This document shows, one piece after another, positions 54,375-62,310 of a stretch of 64,000 nucleotides of DNA. Within the stretch, counting starts at the first letter, position 1. Each line of letters begins with the position of its first letter. The stretch is from Streptomyces sp. CCM_MD2014 (GTDB taxonomy: Bacteria; Actinomycetota; Actinomycetes; Streptomycetales; Streptomycetaceae), in assembly GCF_000772045.1 (NCBI RefSeq), contig NZ_CP009754.1:4030001-4094000 (forward strand), given 5' to 3'. A program made the position numbers and the translations under genes. Under the pieces are notes generated by a model that saw nothing but the letters and a program-made list of their open reading frames with translations, had not been told where the DNA came from and did no database searches.

Positions 54375-54423
54375 CCGTCGATCATCCCTCACCCGGCGCG
54401 GCCCCTCATCCTGACGGTTTCTT

Positions 54424-54436
54424 AACTTCACAAGTT
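54424..54436. promoter_or_regulatory. Inverted repeat AACTT-CAC-AAGTT between gbsR and ABC genes
   Basis: A perfect 5-3-5 inverted repeat in the divergent spacer; a second partial match (ACTTTCAGAAACTT on the minus strand, 54432-54445) overlaps its right end. TAGCGT at 54445-54450 could be the -10 of a leaderless ABC transcript. Likely operator for the GbsR/MarR protein. Confidence 0.6.
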
Positions 54437-54462
54437 TCTGAAAGTAGCGTACGTTCCGAATC

Positions 54463-55380
54463 ATGACGAAGGCAATCAGCGTCTCCGGACTGCACAAGGC
54501 GTTCGGACGCACGCACGCGCTGGACGGCCTCGACCTGGAGGTCGGGACCGGCGAGGTCCACGGGTTCCTCGGGCCCAACGGAGCCGGCAAGTCCACCACC
54601 ATCCGGGTCCTGCTCGGCCTGCTGCGCGCCGACTCGGGCGCCGCCCGGGTGCTCGGCCGCGACCCGTGGGCGGACGCGGTGGAGGTGCACCGGCGGATCG
54701 CGTACGTCCCCGGCGACGTGACGCTGTGGCGCAACCTCTCCGGCGGCGAGGTCATCGACCTCTTCGGCCGCCTGCGCGGCGGACTGGACACCCGGCGCCG
54801 CGCCGAACTGGTCGAACGCTTCGAACTCGACCCGACCAAGAAGGGCCGCACCTACTCCAAGGGCAACCGCCAGAAGGTGGCCCTGGTGGCCGCCTTCGCC
54901 TCCGACGTCGACCTGCTGATCCTCGACGAACCCACCTCCGGGCTCGACCCGCTGATGGAGGAGGTCTTCCGGCGCTGCGTGGAGGAGGAGCGCGAGCGCG
55001 GCCGGACGGTGCTGCTCTCCTCCCACATCCTCAGCGAGGTCGAGGAGCTGTGCGACCGGGTCAGCATCATCCGCAAGGGGCGCACCGTCGAGAGCGGGTC
55101 GCTCACCGACCTGCGCCACCTGACCCGGACCAGCGTCACCGCCGAACTCGCGGGCGCCCCGAACGGGCTCGCCCGCCTGCCGGGCGTCCACGGCCTCGAC
55201 GTCCGGGGGCACCGCGTCCGGCTCCAGGTCGACACCGACAAGCTGAACGCCGTCCTGAGGTCGCTGAGCGAGACCGGCGTGCGGTCGCTGACGTCGACGC
55301 CGCCGACGCTGGAGGAGCTGTTCCTGCGGCACTACCAGGCCGACGGCACGGAGTCCGGGGCGGAGGCGACGGCACGATGA
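54463..55380 (+). CDS. ABC transporter ATP-binding protein (drug/lipid exporter type)
   Basis: A 305-aa nucleotide-binding protein: Walker A GPNGAGKST (37-45), Walker B LLILDEPTSGLDP, switch His in SSHILSEVEEL. The signature is YSKGNRQKV rather than LSGGQ, as in the daunorubicin/tetronasin exporter group that I recall. ATG 54463 has no ribosome site; TAGCGT lies 12 nt before, suggesting leaderless transcription. It overlaps the permease gene by ATGA. Confidence 0.92.
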   Translation: MTKAISVSGLHKAFGRTHALDGLDLEVGTGEVHGFLGPNGAGKSTTIRVLLGLLRADSGAARVLGRDPWADAVEVHRRIAYVPGDVTLWRNLSGGEVIDLFGRLRGGLDTRRRAELVERFELDPTKKGRTYSKGNRQKVALVAAFASDVDLLILDEPTSGLDPLMEEVFRRCVEEERERGRTVLLSSHILSEVEELCDRVSIIRKGRTVESGSLTDLRHLTRTSVTAELAGAPNGLARLPGVHGLDVRGHRVRLQVDTDKLNAVLRSLSETGVRSLTSTPPTLEELFLRHYQADGTESGAEATAR

Positions 55381-56996
55381 CCGCCACCGCCGACGCCACC
55401 GCCCCTGCCTTCGCGGCCCGCACCGGCGGCTCGCGCCGACTGGCCGGCACCGGCACGCTGCTCCGCTTCGCGCTGCGCCGCGACCGCGTACTGATCCCCG
55501 TGTGGGTCGGGGTGAACGCGCTCATGGTGCTGTCCATGCCGGGCACCCTTGAGAGCCTGTACGGCACCGCCGCCGAACGCGCCGACCTGATGCGGCAGAT
55601 GGAGACCAACTCCTCGCTGCGGGCGCTGGTCGGCCCCGTCTTCGACGACAGCCTCGGCGCGCTCACCGCCTGGCGCGTCGGCCTGTACGCCGGTGCGCTC
55701 GCCGCCGTGATGAGCCTGCTGATCGTCGTACGGCACACCCGCGACGAGGAGGAGAGCGGACGGCAGGAGGTCGTCGCCTCCGGCATGGTCGGCCGCCGGG
55801 CCCCGCTGACGGCGGCACTGCTCGCGGCGGCGGTCGCCAACGCCGCCCTGGCCGTGCTGGTCGCCGCCGGACTGGCCGGGCAGGGGGCGGCCGGCGCGCT
55901 CGCCCTCGGCCTCGGGGTCGCGGCCGTCGGGATGCTCTTCGCGACCACGGCGGCGATCGTCGCCCAGCTCACCGAGAGCGCGCGGCTGGCCCGGGGGCTG
56001 ACGGCGGCGGTACTGGGCGGCGCCTTCGTGCTGCGGGCGGCGGGCGATTCGGGGACGGACGACGGCTCCTCGGTACTGACCCGGGTCTCACCGCTGGGCT
56101 GGCTGGAGAACGTGCGGGCCTTCGCGGACGAGCGGTGGTGGGTTCTGCTGCTGCTCGCGGGCGCGGCGGCCGCACAGGGGGCGGTGGCCTACGCCCTGGC
56201 CGGACGCCGGGACCTCGGGATGAGCTTCCTGCCGACCCGGCCGGGACCGGCCGTCGGGCGCCTGCGTACGGCCGGTGCGCTGGCCTGGCGCCTGCAGCGG
56301 GGCAGCGTCCTCGGCTGGAGCACCGGGTTCCTCCTCGCCGGTGCCGTCTACGGCGGGATGACGGAGGGCGCGGCCGATCTGGTCGGGGACAACGAGCAGG
56401 CCCGCGAGATCATCGAGCGGATGGGCGGGCAGGCCGGGCTCACCGACGCGTTCGTGTCGGCGATGGTCGGCATGCTCGGGCTGATCGCCGCGCTGTACGT
56501 CGTGGCCTCGGTGCTGCGGCTCGGAGGCGAGGAGACCTCCGGGCGCGCGGAACCGGTGCTCGCGGGCGCGGTGGGCCGGCTGCGGTGGGCCGCGGGGCAC
56601 CTGGTGATCGCCTTCGGTGGCGCGGCCCTCATCATGCTGCTCGCCGGGCTCGGTTTCGCCGCCGGGTACGGGCGTGACCTCGGACCGGTCCTGGGCGCGT
56701 GCCTGGTCCAGTTGCCCGCAGTGTGGGTGATCGGCGGCGCGGCGGTGCTGCTGCACGGTCTGCTGCCCCGGGCGGCGGTGGCCGCGTGGGCCGTCGCGGG
56801 CGCCGTACTGCTGCTGGGGTGGGTCGGGCCGGCCCTGGACGTGCCGCAGGCCTTGCTGGACGTGTCGCCGTACGGGCACCTGCCGAAGCTGCCGGGCGGG
56901 GAGATGAGCTGGCCGCCGGTGCTGGTGCTGCTCCTGATCGCGGGGGCACTGGTGGCGGCGGGGCTCGCCGGGCTGCGGCGGCGGGACCTGACGTGA
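55377..56996 (+). CDS. ABC transporter permease (tetronasin/anthracycline exporter type)
   Basis: A 539-aa membrane protein with about twelve hydrophobic segments in two halves, a cytoplasmic loop with RHTRDEEESGRQEVVASGMV after the third, repeated as RLGGEETSGRAEPVLAGAVG in the second half. This internal duplication fits the large-permease partner of such ATPases. The substrate is unknown; efflux of a hydrophobic compound is likely. The ATG overlaps the ATPase stop. Confidence 0.9.
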   Translation: MTATADATAPAFAARTGGSRRLAGTGTLLRFALRRDRVLIPVWVGVNALMVLSMPGTLESLYGTAAERADLMRQMETNSSLRALVGPVFDDSLGALTAWRVGLYAGALAAVMSLLIVVRHTRDEEESGRQEVVASGMVGRRAPLTAALLAAAVANAALAVLVAAGLAGQGAAGALALGLGVAAVGMLFATTAAIVAQLTESARLARGLTAAVLGGAFVLRAAGDSGTDDGSSVLTRVSPLGWLENVRAFADERWWVLLLLAGAAAAQGAVAYALAGRRDLGMSFLPTRPGPAVGRLRTAGALAWRLQRGSVLGWSTGFLLAGAVYGGMTEGAADLVGDNEQAREIIERMGGQAGLTDAFVSAMVGMLGLIAALYVVASVLRLGGEETSGRAEPVLAGAVGRLRWAAGHLVIAFGGAALIMLLAGLGFAAGYGRDLGPVLGACLVQLPAVWVIGGAAVLLHGLLPRAAVAAWAVAGAVLLLGWVGPALDVPQALLDVSPYGHLPKLPGGEMSWPPVLVLLLIAGALVAAGLAGLRRRDLT

Positions 56997-57078
56997 CGTC
57001 CGCGGGGCGGGTCCGGGCCGGGCGGCGGAAACCGGACAGATCCCCGCGACCCCTTGCACGGAGGCGGCAGGGCGGAAA

Positions 57079-57096
57079 TAGTTGAACAATGAACTA
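57079..57096. promoter_or_regulatory. Inverted repeat TAGTT-N8-AACTA upstream of cupin gene
   Basis: TAGTTGAACAATGAACTA is an AT-rich 18-bp element of the kind bound by MarR-type regulators, located 73 nt before the cupin ATG. It contrasts strongly with the surrounding GC-rich sequence. Confidence 0.5.
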
Positions 57097-57098
57097 CA

Positions 57099-57131
57099 GG
57101 CCGACCGGCCGGCGTTCACGGCCGGTCGGCC
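57099..57131. other. 12-bp perfect hairpin in the cupin leader
   Basis: GGCCGACCGGCC and its complement flank a 9-nt loop, 37 nt before the cupin start codon. It may end upstream transcription or fold in the mRNA leader. Confidence 0.55.
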
Positions 57132-57168
57132 CTGCCATCGTCCGTGCGTGAAGAAGGGGAGCACCCAC

Positions 57169-57633
57169 ATGAGCGTCGCGCTCGTACGCAACCCCGGCCA
57201 AGGCACCGACTACCGCTACTACGACAGCGTGCAAGAACAAGTCGTGTCCCACACCGAGACCCGAGGGGTCGTCAGCGTCGTGCGGCTGACCATGCGCCGC
57301 TCCGACGCACCGCCCCTGCACGTGCACAGCCGCGAGGACGAGAGCTGGGTGGTGCTGTCCGGCCGCCTCCGCTTCTGGGTCGGCTCGGCCTCGCTCGACG
57401 CCTGCGAGGTCCACGACGCCGGCCCCGGTGCCTACGTCTTCGGCCCCCGGTCGGTCCCCCACACCTTCCAGCCGCTCACCGCGACGGCGGAGGTGCTGGT
57501 CATCAACAACCCGGGGGCGATCGAGGGCTACTTCCGCTCGGTCGGGCACGCCGACGCACGGCACGACCTGGACCACGTGGACGGACTCGCCCGGTACGGG
57601 GTGACCCTCCTGGACGGCCCGCCCCACGCGTAG
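57169..57633 (+). CDS. Cupin-domain protein
   Basis: A 154-aa protein with a single cupin barrel: PPLHVHSREDESWVVLSGRL (metal-binding HxH and Glu, about residues 49-68) and GAYVFGPRSVPHTFQPL with the later His. Such proteins may bind a small ligand or be enzymes; no substrate can be inferred. AAGGGGAG is 8 nt before the ATG. It follows the ABC permease after 172 nt with its own operator-like site. Confidence 0.88.
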   Translation: MSVALVRNPGQGTDYRYYDSVQEQVVSHTETRGVVSVVRLTMRRSDAPPLHVHSREDESWVVLSGRLRFWVGSASLDACEVHDAGPGAYVFGPRSVPHTFQPLTATAEVLVINNPGAIEGYFRSVGHADARHDLDHVDGLARYGVTLLDGPPHA

Positions 57634-57700
57634 CACCTCCGTCCGCCTCCCGCGCCACCGCGAGGAAACCGCCGCAGGGGCCGATGACGTCCTCCGCTGC

Positions 57701-57967
57701 ATGAAACGAGACACGGTGACGTACGGCGGATGCCTCATGTCGGTGGCGGGCGCCGCGGGAGCCGTGTGGCTGTGGGGCACCTCGGGCCGCACGCAGCGGC
57801 ACCTCGGCAACGGGTTCGAGAACAACGGGCAGGACTTCGGCGCCGTCCTCACCGAGCTTCCGTTCGTCTTCCTCGCCGGGGCCGTGGTGCCCGCCGCGGT
57901 CTGGGGGCTCGGCGCCTGGCTGCTGGGGCGGCGCCGGCGCCCCCGGACCTCACAGTTCGACGCGTAG
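57701..57967 (+). CDS. Small membrane protein
   Basis: An 88-aa protein with two hydrophobic helices (YGGCLMSVAGAAGAVWLWG and FVFLAGAVVPAAVWGLGAWL) and a basic tail. Unknown family. Its 3' end overlaps the end of the convergent P450 gene by 18 nt. Confidence 0.6.
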   Translation: MKRDTVTYGGCLMSVAGAAGAVWLWGTSGRTQRHLGNGFENNGQDFGAVLTELPFVFLAGAVVPAAVWGLGAWLLGRRRRPRTSQFDA

Positions 57968-59218
57968 CCCCGTCAGGCCGCGCATCACGAAGTTCGGCCT
58001 GCGTTCCGGTTCGGCCGCCAGGCGCAGGCCGGGGGCCCGCTCCAGCAGGGACGTCATGGAGGCCGCCAGCTCGATGCGGGCCAACGGGGCGCCGATGCAG
58101 TAGTGGATGCCGGCGCTGAAGGAGATGTGGGGGTTGTCCCGGCGGGTGAGGTCGAGGCGTTCCGGGTCGGCGAAGACCGCCGGGTCGTGGTTGGCGGAGC
58201 CGAACAGCATCGCCACCTCGGCGCCGCGCGGGAGGGTCGTCCCGTCGATCTCGACCTCGTCCAGGACCCAGCGTTCGAAGAGCTGGAGCGGGGTGTCGTA
58301 GCGCATCAGCTCCTCCACGGCCGACGGGACGAGGGAGTGGTCGGCGCGCAGGGCCGCCAACTGGCCGGGGTGGCGGAAGAGGGCCAGCCAGCCGTTGGTG
58401 GTCGCGTTCACCGTGGCCTCGTGCCCCGCGTTCAGGAGCAGGACGCAGGTCGAGATCATCTCCTGCTCGGTGAGGCGGTCGTCGTCCTCGTCGTGCGCCG
58501 CGATCAGTCCCGAGATCAGGTCGTCGCCGGGGTCCTTGCGACGGGCCGCGATGAGGGTGCGCAGGTAGTCCGAGAAGTCGAGCGACGCCCGGACCGCCTT
58601 CGCCGCCGTCTCCTCGGACGGGTTCAGCTCGTACATCCCGCAGATGTCCGCCGACCAGGGGCGCAGCGGGGCCCGGTCGGACTCCGGGATGCCCAGCATC
58701 TCCGCGATCACGGCGACCGGCAGCGGCTCGGCCACGTCCGTCAGCAGATCGCCGCCGCCCGCCGCCACCAGCCGGGCCACCAGGTCGTCCGCCAGGCCGT
58801 GCACGTACGGCCTCAGCCGCTCCACCGTGCGCGGCGTGAACGCCTTCGACACCAGGCGCCGGATACGGGTGTGGTCCGGCGGCTCCAGGTCGAGCATGCC
58901 GTGGTCGTTCAGCGTGTGGAAGGGCTCGTGCTCCGGCGGGGGCGGGGTCCGCCCGAACTCCTCGTGCGTGAAACGGTGCTGGTAGGTCCGCCCGAGGCGG
59001 CGGTCGCGCAGCAGCGCCGAGACGTCCGCGTGGTGCGGGACCAGCCACTGGTCGCTCGGCTCGTAGTAGAGCACGCGCCCCCGGGCCCGCAGCTCGGCGA
59101 AGGCCGGGTACGGGTCGGCGACGAACGCCGGGTCCCAGGGGTCGAACGCGGGTCCGGACGCGGGGTCGGACGCGGGGTCGGACGCGCGATCGGTTGCGGA
59201 GTCGGATGCAGCCGTCAT
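57950..59218 (-). CDS. Cytochrome P450
   Basis: A 422-aa soluble P450. The heme loop FSAGIHYCIGAPLARIE (Cys about 374), the I-helix LLNAGHEATVN and the K-helix EELMR (ExxR) are all present. The usual acid-alcohol pair AGxDT is AGHEA here, seen in some bacterial P450s. The N-terminus has short repeats of ASDPAS coded by tandem GGGGTCGGACGC units. No ferredoxin gene adjoins, so the redox partner is elsewhere. ATG 59218. Confidence 0.95.
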   Translation of the reverse strand: MTAASDSATDRASDPASDPASGPAFDPWDPAFVADPYPAFAELRARGRVLYYEPSDQWLVPHHADVSALLRDRRLGRTYQHRFTHEEFGRTPPPPEHEPFHTLNDHGMLDLEPPDHTRIRRLVSKAFTPRTVERLRPYVHGLADDLVARLVAAGGGDLLTDVAEPLPVAVIAEMLGIPESDRAPLRPWSADICGMYELNPSEETAAKAVRASLDFSDYLRTLIAARRKDPGDDLISGLIAAHDEDDDRLTEQEMISTCVLLLNAGHEATVNATTNGWLALFRHPGQLAALRADHSLVPSAVEELMRYDTPLQLFERWVLDEVEIDGTTLPRGAEVAMLFGSANHDPAVFADPERLDLTRRDNPHISFSAGIHYCIGAPLARIELAASMTSLLERAPGLRLAAEPERRPNFVMRGLTGLRVEL

Positions 59219-59281
59219 GGACGGACAGTAGGACCTCCACCGCCCCTGTGCCCAGAGTGCCGACCGCCCGTGTGAGGGGTC

Positions 59282-59350
59282 TTGACCTCGCGCCGCCGGA
59301 GCCTTAGCTTCCTTGACCAATATTTCGGAAACCTCTCCGAAACATTCGGA
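59282..59350 (+). promoter_or_regulatory. Xylanase promoter with two overlapping operators
   Basis: TTGACC (59282-59287), 17 bp, TAGCTT (59305-59310) match a vegetative promoter. Just after it are TTTCGG-N8-CCGAAA (59323-59342) and TCCGAA-ACA-TTCGGA (59336-59350), both perfect. This resembles LacI-family (BxlR/XlnR-like) control of xylan-use genes in Streptomyces; the binding protein is not in the window. Confidence 0.65.
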
Positions 59351-59374
59351 GTACGACGGAATGAGACTCCCCGC

Positions 59375-60514
59375 ATGAGATCCGTTCGTTTCGCCACCGT
59401 GGCCCTCGCCACCGCCGCCCTGACGCTGCCGCTCGTCGCGGGAACCGCCACGGCCGACCCGTCTTCCGGCCGGCACCCCGCACCGCACTCCCACGCCAAG
59501 TTCGACCGGCTGCGCGAGGCCGCCCCCGACGGCTTCTTCGTGGGCACCGCCGTGGCAGGCGGCGGTCACCACCTGGAGCAGGACTACCCGGACCCGTTCA
59601 CCTCGGACAAGGAGTACCGGAAGGTCCTTGGGCGCCAGTTCGACTCCGTTTCCCCCGAGAACCAGATGAAGTGGGAGTTCATCCACCCCGAGCGCGACCG
59701 GTACAACTTCGCGGCGGCGGACGCCATCGTCGACTTCGCCGAGCGCCACCGCCAGGTCGTGCGCGGCCACACGCTTCTGTGGCACAGCCAGAACCCGCAG
59801 TGGCTGGAGCAGGGCGACTTCTCCGACGAGGAACTGCGCGCGATCCTGCGCGAACACATCACCACCGTCGTCGGCCGGTACGCCGGACGGATCCAGCAGT
59901 GGGACGTCGCGAACGAAATCTTCGACGACCAGGGCAAGCTGCGTACACAGGACAACATCTGGATCCGCGAGCTCGGCCCGGGCATCGTCGCGGACGCCTT
60001 CCGCTGGGTCCACGAGGCCGACCCGAAGGCGAAGCTGTTCTTCAACGACTACGGCGTCGAAAGCGTCAACGCCAAGAGCGACGCCTACTACGCCCTCAGC
60101 CGGGACCTGCTCCGGCAGGGCGTGCCGGTACACGGCTTCTCCGTACAGGCACACCTGAGCACGCGGTACGGCTTCCCCGCGGACCTGGAGACGAACCTGA
60201 GGCGCTTCGACGCGCTGGGCCTGGAAACCGCCGTCACCGAGCTGGACGTACGGATGGACCTGCCGGCCGACGGTGAACCCACCGCCGCGCAGCAGAAGCA
60301 GCAGGCCGACTACTACCGGCGGACGCTGTCGGCGTGCCTGGCCGTCGAGGACTGCAACTCGTTCACGATCTGGGGCTTCACCGACAAGTACTCGTGGGTG
60401 CCGGTGTTCTTCGAGGGCGAGGGCTCCGCGACGGTCATGACCGACGCCTTCCACCGCAAGCCCGCCTTCTACGCCCTGCGGGACACCTTGAAGGCGGCGG
60501 CACGCAAGCACTGA
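59375..60514 (+). CDS. Secreted endo-1,4-beta-xylanase, GH10
   Basis: A 379-aa secreted hydrolase. Signal peptide: MRSVRFATVALATAALTLPL, cleaved near TATA. GH10 catalytic residues are visible: acid/base Glu 181 in WDVANEIF and nucleophile Glu 289 in VTELDVRM; WHSQNPQW and NDYGVE are typical. It lacks a carbohydrate-binding module. ATG 59375 follows the promoter and operators described above, so expression is probably induced by xylo-oligosaccharides. It is isolated from other xylan genes here. Confidence 0.95.
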   Translation: MRSVRFATVALATAALTLPLVAGTATADPSSGRHPAPHSHAKFDRLREAAPDGFFVGTAVAGGGHHLEQDYPDPFTSDKEYRKVLGRQFDSVSPENQMKWEFIHPERDRYNFAAADAIVDFAERHRQVVRGHTLLWHSQNPQWLEQGDFSDEELRAILREHITTVVGRYAGRIQQWDVANEIFDDQGKLRTQDNIWIRELGPGIVADAFRWVHEADPKAKLFFNDYGVESVNAKSDAYYALSRDLLRQGVPVHGFSVQAHLSTRYGFPADLETNLRRFDALGLETAVTELDVRMDLPADGEPTAAQQKQQADYYRRTLSACLAVEDCNSFTIWGFTDKYSWVPVFFEGEGSATVMTDAFHRKPAFYALRDTLKAAARKH

Positions 60515-60533
60515 CGCCCGCCGTCCGCCGGGT

Positions 60534-60568
60534 CCGCCGCGGGGCCGTCGCCCGGCGCCCCGCGGCGG
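60534..60568. terminator. Bidirectional hairpin between xylanase and DUF397 genes
   Basis: CCGCCGCGGGGC and its complement (60557-60568) form a 12-bp perfect stem with an 11-nt loop, 20 nt after the xylanase stop and 16 nt after the converging DUF397 gene. Confidence 0.75.
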
Positions 60569-60583
60569 GGTCGGCCCCTCTGC

Positions 60584-60796
60584 TCACACCCCGGGTCGGG
60601 AGCGCCGCTTGACGCCCTCGACGAAGGCGGTGAAGGCGGGCGCGGGGACGGAGAGGGTGGCGCGGGTGGGGGCTTTGGAGTCGCGGATGGCTATGTGGGT
60701 GTCCGACTTCGCGATCTCGACGCAGGTGTCACCGTCGCCACCGCCCGAGTAGGTGGACTTACGCCAATGCATGCTCTCGGTCATGTCTCGCATCAC
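60584..60796 (-). CDS. DUF397 protein
   Basis: A 70-aa DUF397 protein with MHWRKSTYSGGGDGDTCVEI, then IAIRDSKAPTRAT and a hydrophobic end (FTAFVEGV). It starts at GTG 60796 (overlapping the XRE stop as GTGA) or ATG 60793 and forms a coupled pair with the XRE gene. This is the second such pair in the window. Confidence 0.9.
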   Translation of the reverse strand: MMRDMTESMHWRKSTYSGGGDGDTCVEIAKSDTHIAIRDSKAPTRATLSVPAPAFTAFVEGVKRRSRPGV

Positions 60797-61644
60797 AGCT
60801 CCTTCGTCAAGCGGTGGATGAAGTCCCGCGACGCGGCGGGGTCCAGCGACGCGCCCCGCATTCTAAGAAAGAGCGTTCGAAGCTGCTTGAGCTGCGCACC
60901 CGCATCGATGAAGGCGACTCCGGTGGGAGCATCCCGAAGACCGGTGTCCAATTGAGGCACCGAACCGCTCGCGTACATCATCGAGATCCCGGCGCCACCA
61001 AAGCCGTCCTGATCGAACGGGATGACCCTCACCCTGGCGTGCCCTTGTTCGATCTGGTCGAGGATCTGCTGGAGTTGGGCGCGGCAGACACTGCGGTCCG
61101 CCACCCGAACACGAAGTGCGCACTCGTGGATCAGCGTCTCGTAGGGGGTCGCGTTGTCACCTGTGACAACAGTGCGTCGCTTCATCCGGTGTTCCACCCG
61201 AGGGGTCAGCTCACTCTCGGGCAGGCCGGGATGCACGTACGTATAGAGCGCACGTGCGTAGTCGGCGGTCTGCAACAGCCCTGGAACGTGCGTAATCACG
61301 ACCTCACGTAGGTACGTCGCGTGGTGTTCGACTTCAGCCGTGTCCTGGAAGACCGGCGGCAGTACTCCCCGGTACTCCTCCCACCAACCGCGAGTGCGGT
61401 CTGTCGCCATAGCGACGAGCGCATCGACCAACGCCTCGTCTGTACACGCATAGTGAGCCGCGAGCCGCCGCACTCGTTCTTCGCTGACACCGGCAAAGCC
61501 CAGCTCCATCTGACTGATCTGTGCCGAGGTCGAATTCAACAAACCGGCCACCTCGCGCGCCTTCAGCCCAGCCGCCTCACGCAGACGTCGCAGCTCGACC
61601 CCCAGGCGCACCTGTCGCCCGGTCGCATGACTTCTCGGCGGCAT
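60793..61644 (-). CDS. XRE/DUF5753 (Scr1-type) transcriptional regulator
   Basis: A 283-aa protein: HTH at the N-terminus (LGVELRRLREAAGLKAREVA, then STSAQISQMELGFAGVS) and DUF5753 (VITHVPGLLQTADYARALYT). It is divergent from an ATPase gene at 61873 with a palindrome between. XRE plus DUF397 plus small ATPase is a recurring Streptomyces regulatory module (WhiJ/AbaA-like; family knowledge). Confidence 0.92.
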   Translation of the reverse strand: MPPRSHATGRQVRLGVELRRLREAAGLKAREVAGLLNSTSAQISQMELGFAGVSEERVRRLAAHYACTDEALVDALVAMATDRTRGWWEEYRGVLPPVFQDTAEVEHHATYLREVVITHVPGLLQTADYARALYTYVHPGLPESELTPRVEHRMKRRTVVTGDNATPYETLIHECALRVRVADRSVCRAQLQQILDQIEQGHARVRVIPFDQDGFGGAGISMMYASGSVPQLDTGLRDAPTGVAFIDAGAQLKQLRTLFLRMRGASLDPAASRDFIHRLTKEL

Positions 61645-61711
61645 CCGCTCTCCTCAACAGCCTGCTCGGCGCACCTCATTCGAGTGCCAGCCTACGGGAA
61701 TCAGTTGCGCA

Positions 61712-61727
61712 GGCAATAATTGTTGCC
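61712..61727. promoter_or_regulatory. Inverted repeat GGCAA-taattg-TTGCC in divergent spacer
   Basis: A 5-bp-arm inverted repeat centred on AATT lies 68 nt from the XRE start and 145 nt from the ATPase start, a likely shared operator. Confidence 0.5.
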
Positions 61728-61872
61728 ATACCGTCAGTGACGCGACGCACACGCTGCGGAACGCCGGGGCACCGGAAGCGCACCGCACCGTCCTGCCATG
61801 ACGGACGCGGCATGACACCGCCCGGGGGCCGCACCCTCCCTCACCTCCCCTGCATCCGAACGGAGTCGACGC

Positions 61873-62310
61873 ATGCCCGAAGACGAGTCCTGGGAGTACT
61901 CCCTGTACGTCCCCAACGACCCCCGCGCCGTCACCATCAGTCGGCGCACCCTGCGCCTGATCCTCACCATGCACGGACTGATCCGCCTCGTCGATGTCGC
62001 GGAACTCCTCGCGGCGGAGCTGATCGGCAACGCCGTGCTGCACACGAAGGGCCCCGCCGCACTGCGGGTGCGCTGGTCGCCGCCGGAGACGCTACGGATC
62101 GGCGCGTGGGACGCTGATCCCGAACCACCCGGCGCTCCCGCCCGGTTGGCGGACGTGGCCGACGACGAGAGTGGCCGGGGGCTCGCTCTCGTCAGAGCCT
62201 GCTCCGACCTGTGGGGCTGGCAGCCGCTCTCCCGGTTCGGCAACCGGGGAAAATACGTGTGGTGCGAGGTCGGTGCCGGTCAGCCCGGCGTCACCAGCCG
62301 CGCCTCGTAG
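61873..62310 (+). CDS. HATPase_c-type ATP-binding protein (anti-sigma-like)
   Basis: A 145-aa protein with the RsbW/SpoIIAB-like fold: LLAAELIGNAVLHTKGPAAL (N-box Glu/Asn) and RGLALVRACSDLWGW (G-box). Such proteins are serine kinases or anti-sigma factors; in Streptomyces they cluster with XRE/DUF397. The last 31 bases overlap the end of the convergent response regulator gene. ATG 61873 has GGAG upstream. Confidence 0.88.
   Translation: MPEDESWEYSLYVPNDPRAVTISRRTLRLILTMHGLIRLVDVAELLAAELIGNAVLHTKGPAALRVRWSPPETLRIGAWDADPEPPGAPARLADVADDESGRGLALVRACSDLWGWQPLSRFGNRGKYVWCEVGAGQPGVTSRAS

Noticed and set aside
59160..59218. Tandem GGGGTCGGACGC units at the P450 start as a regulatory repeat
   Set aside because: They lie inside the coding frame and encode the ASDPAS N-terminal repeat.
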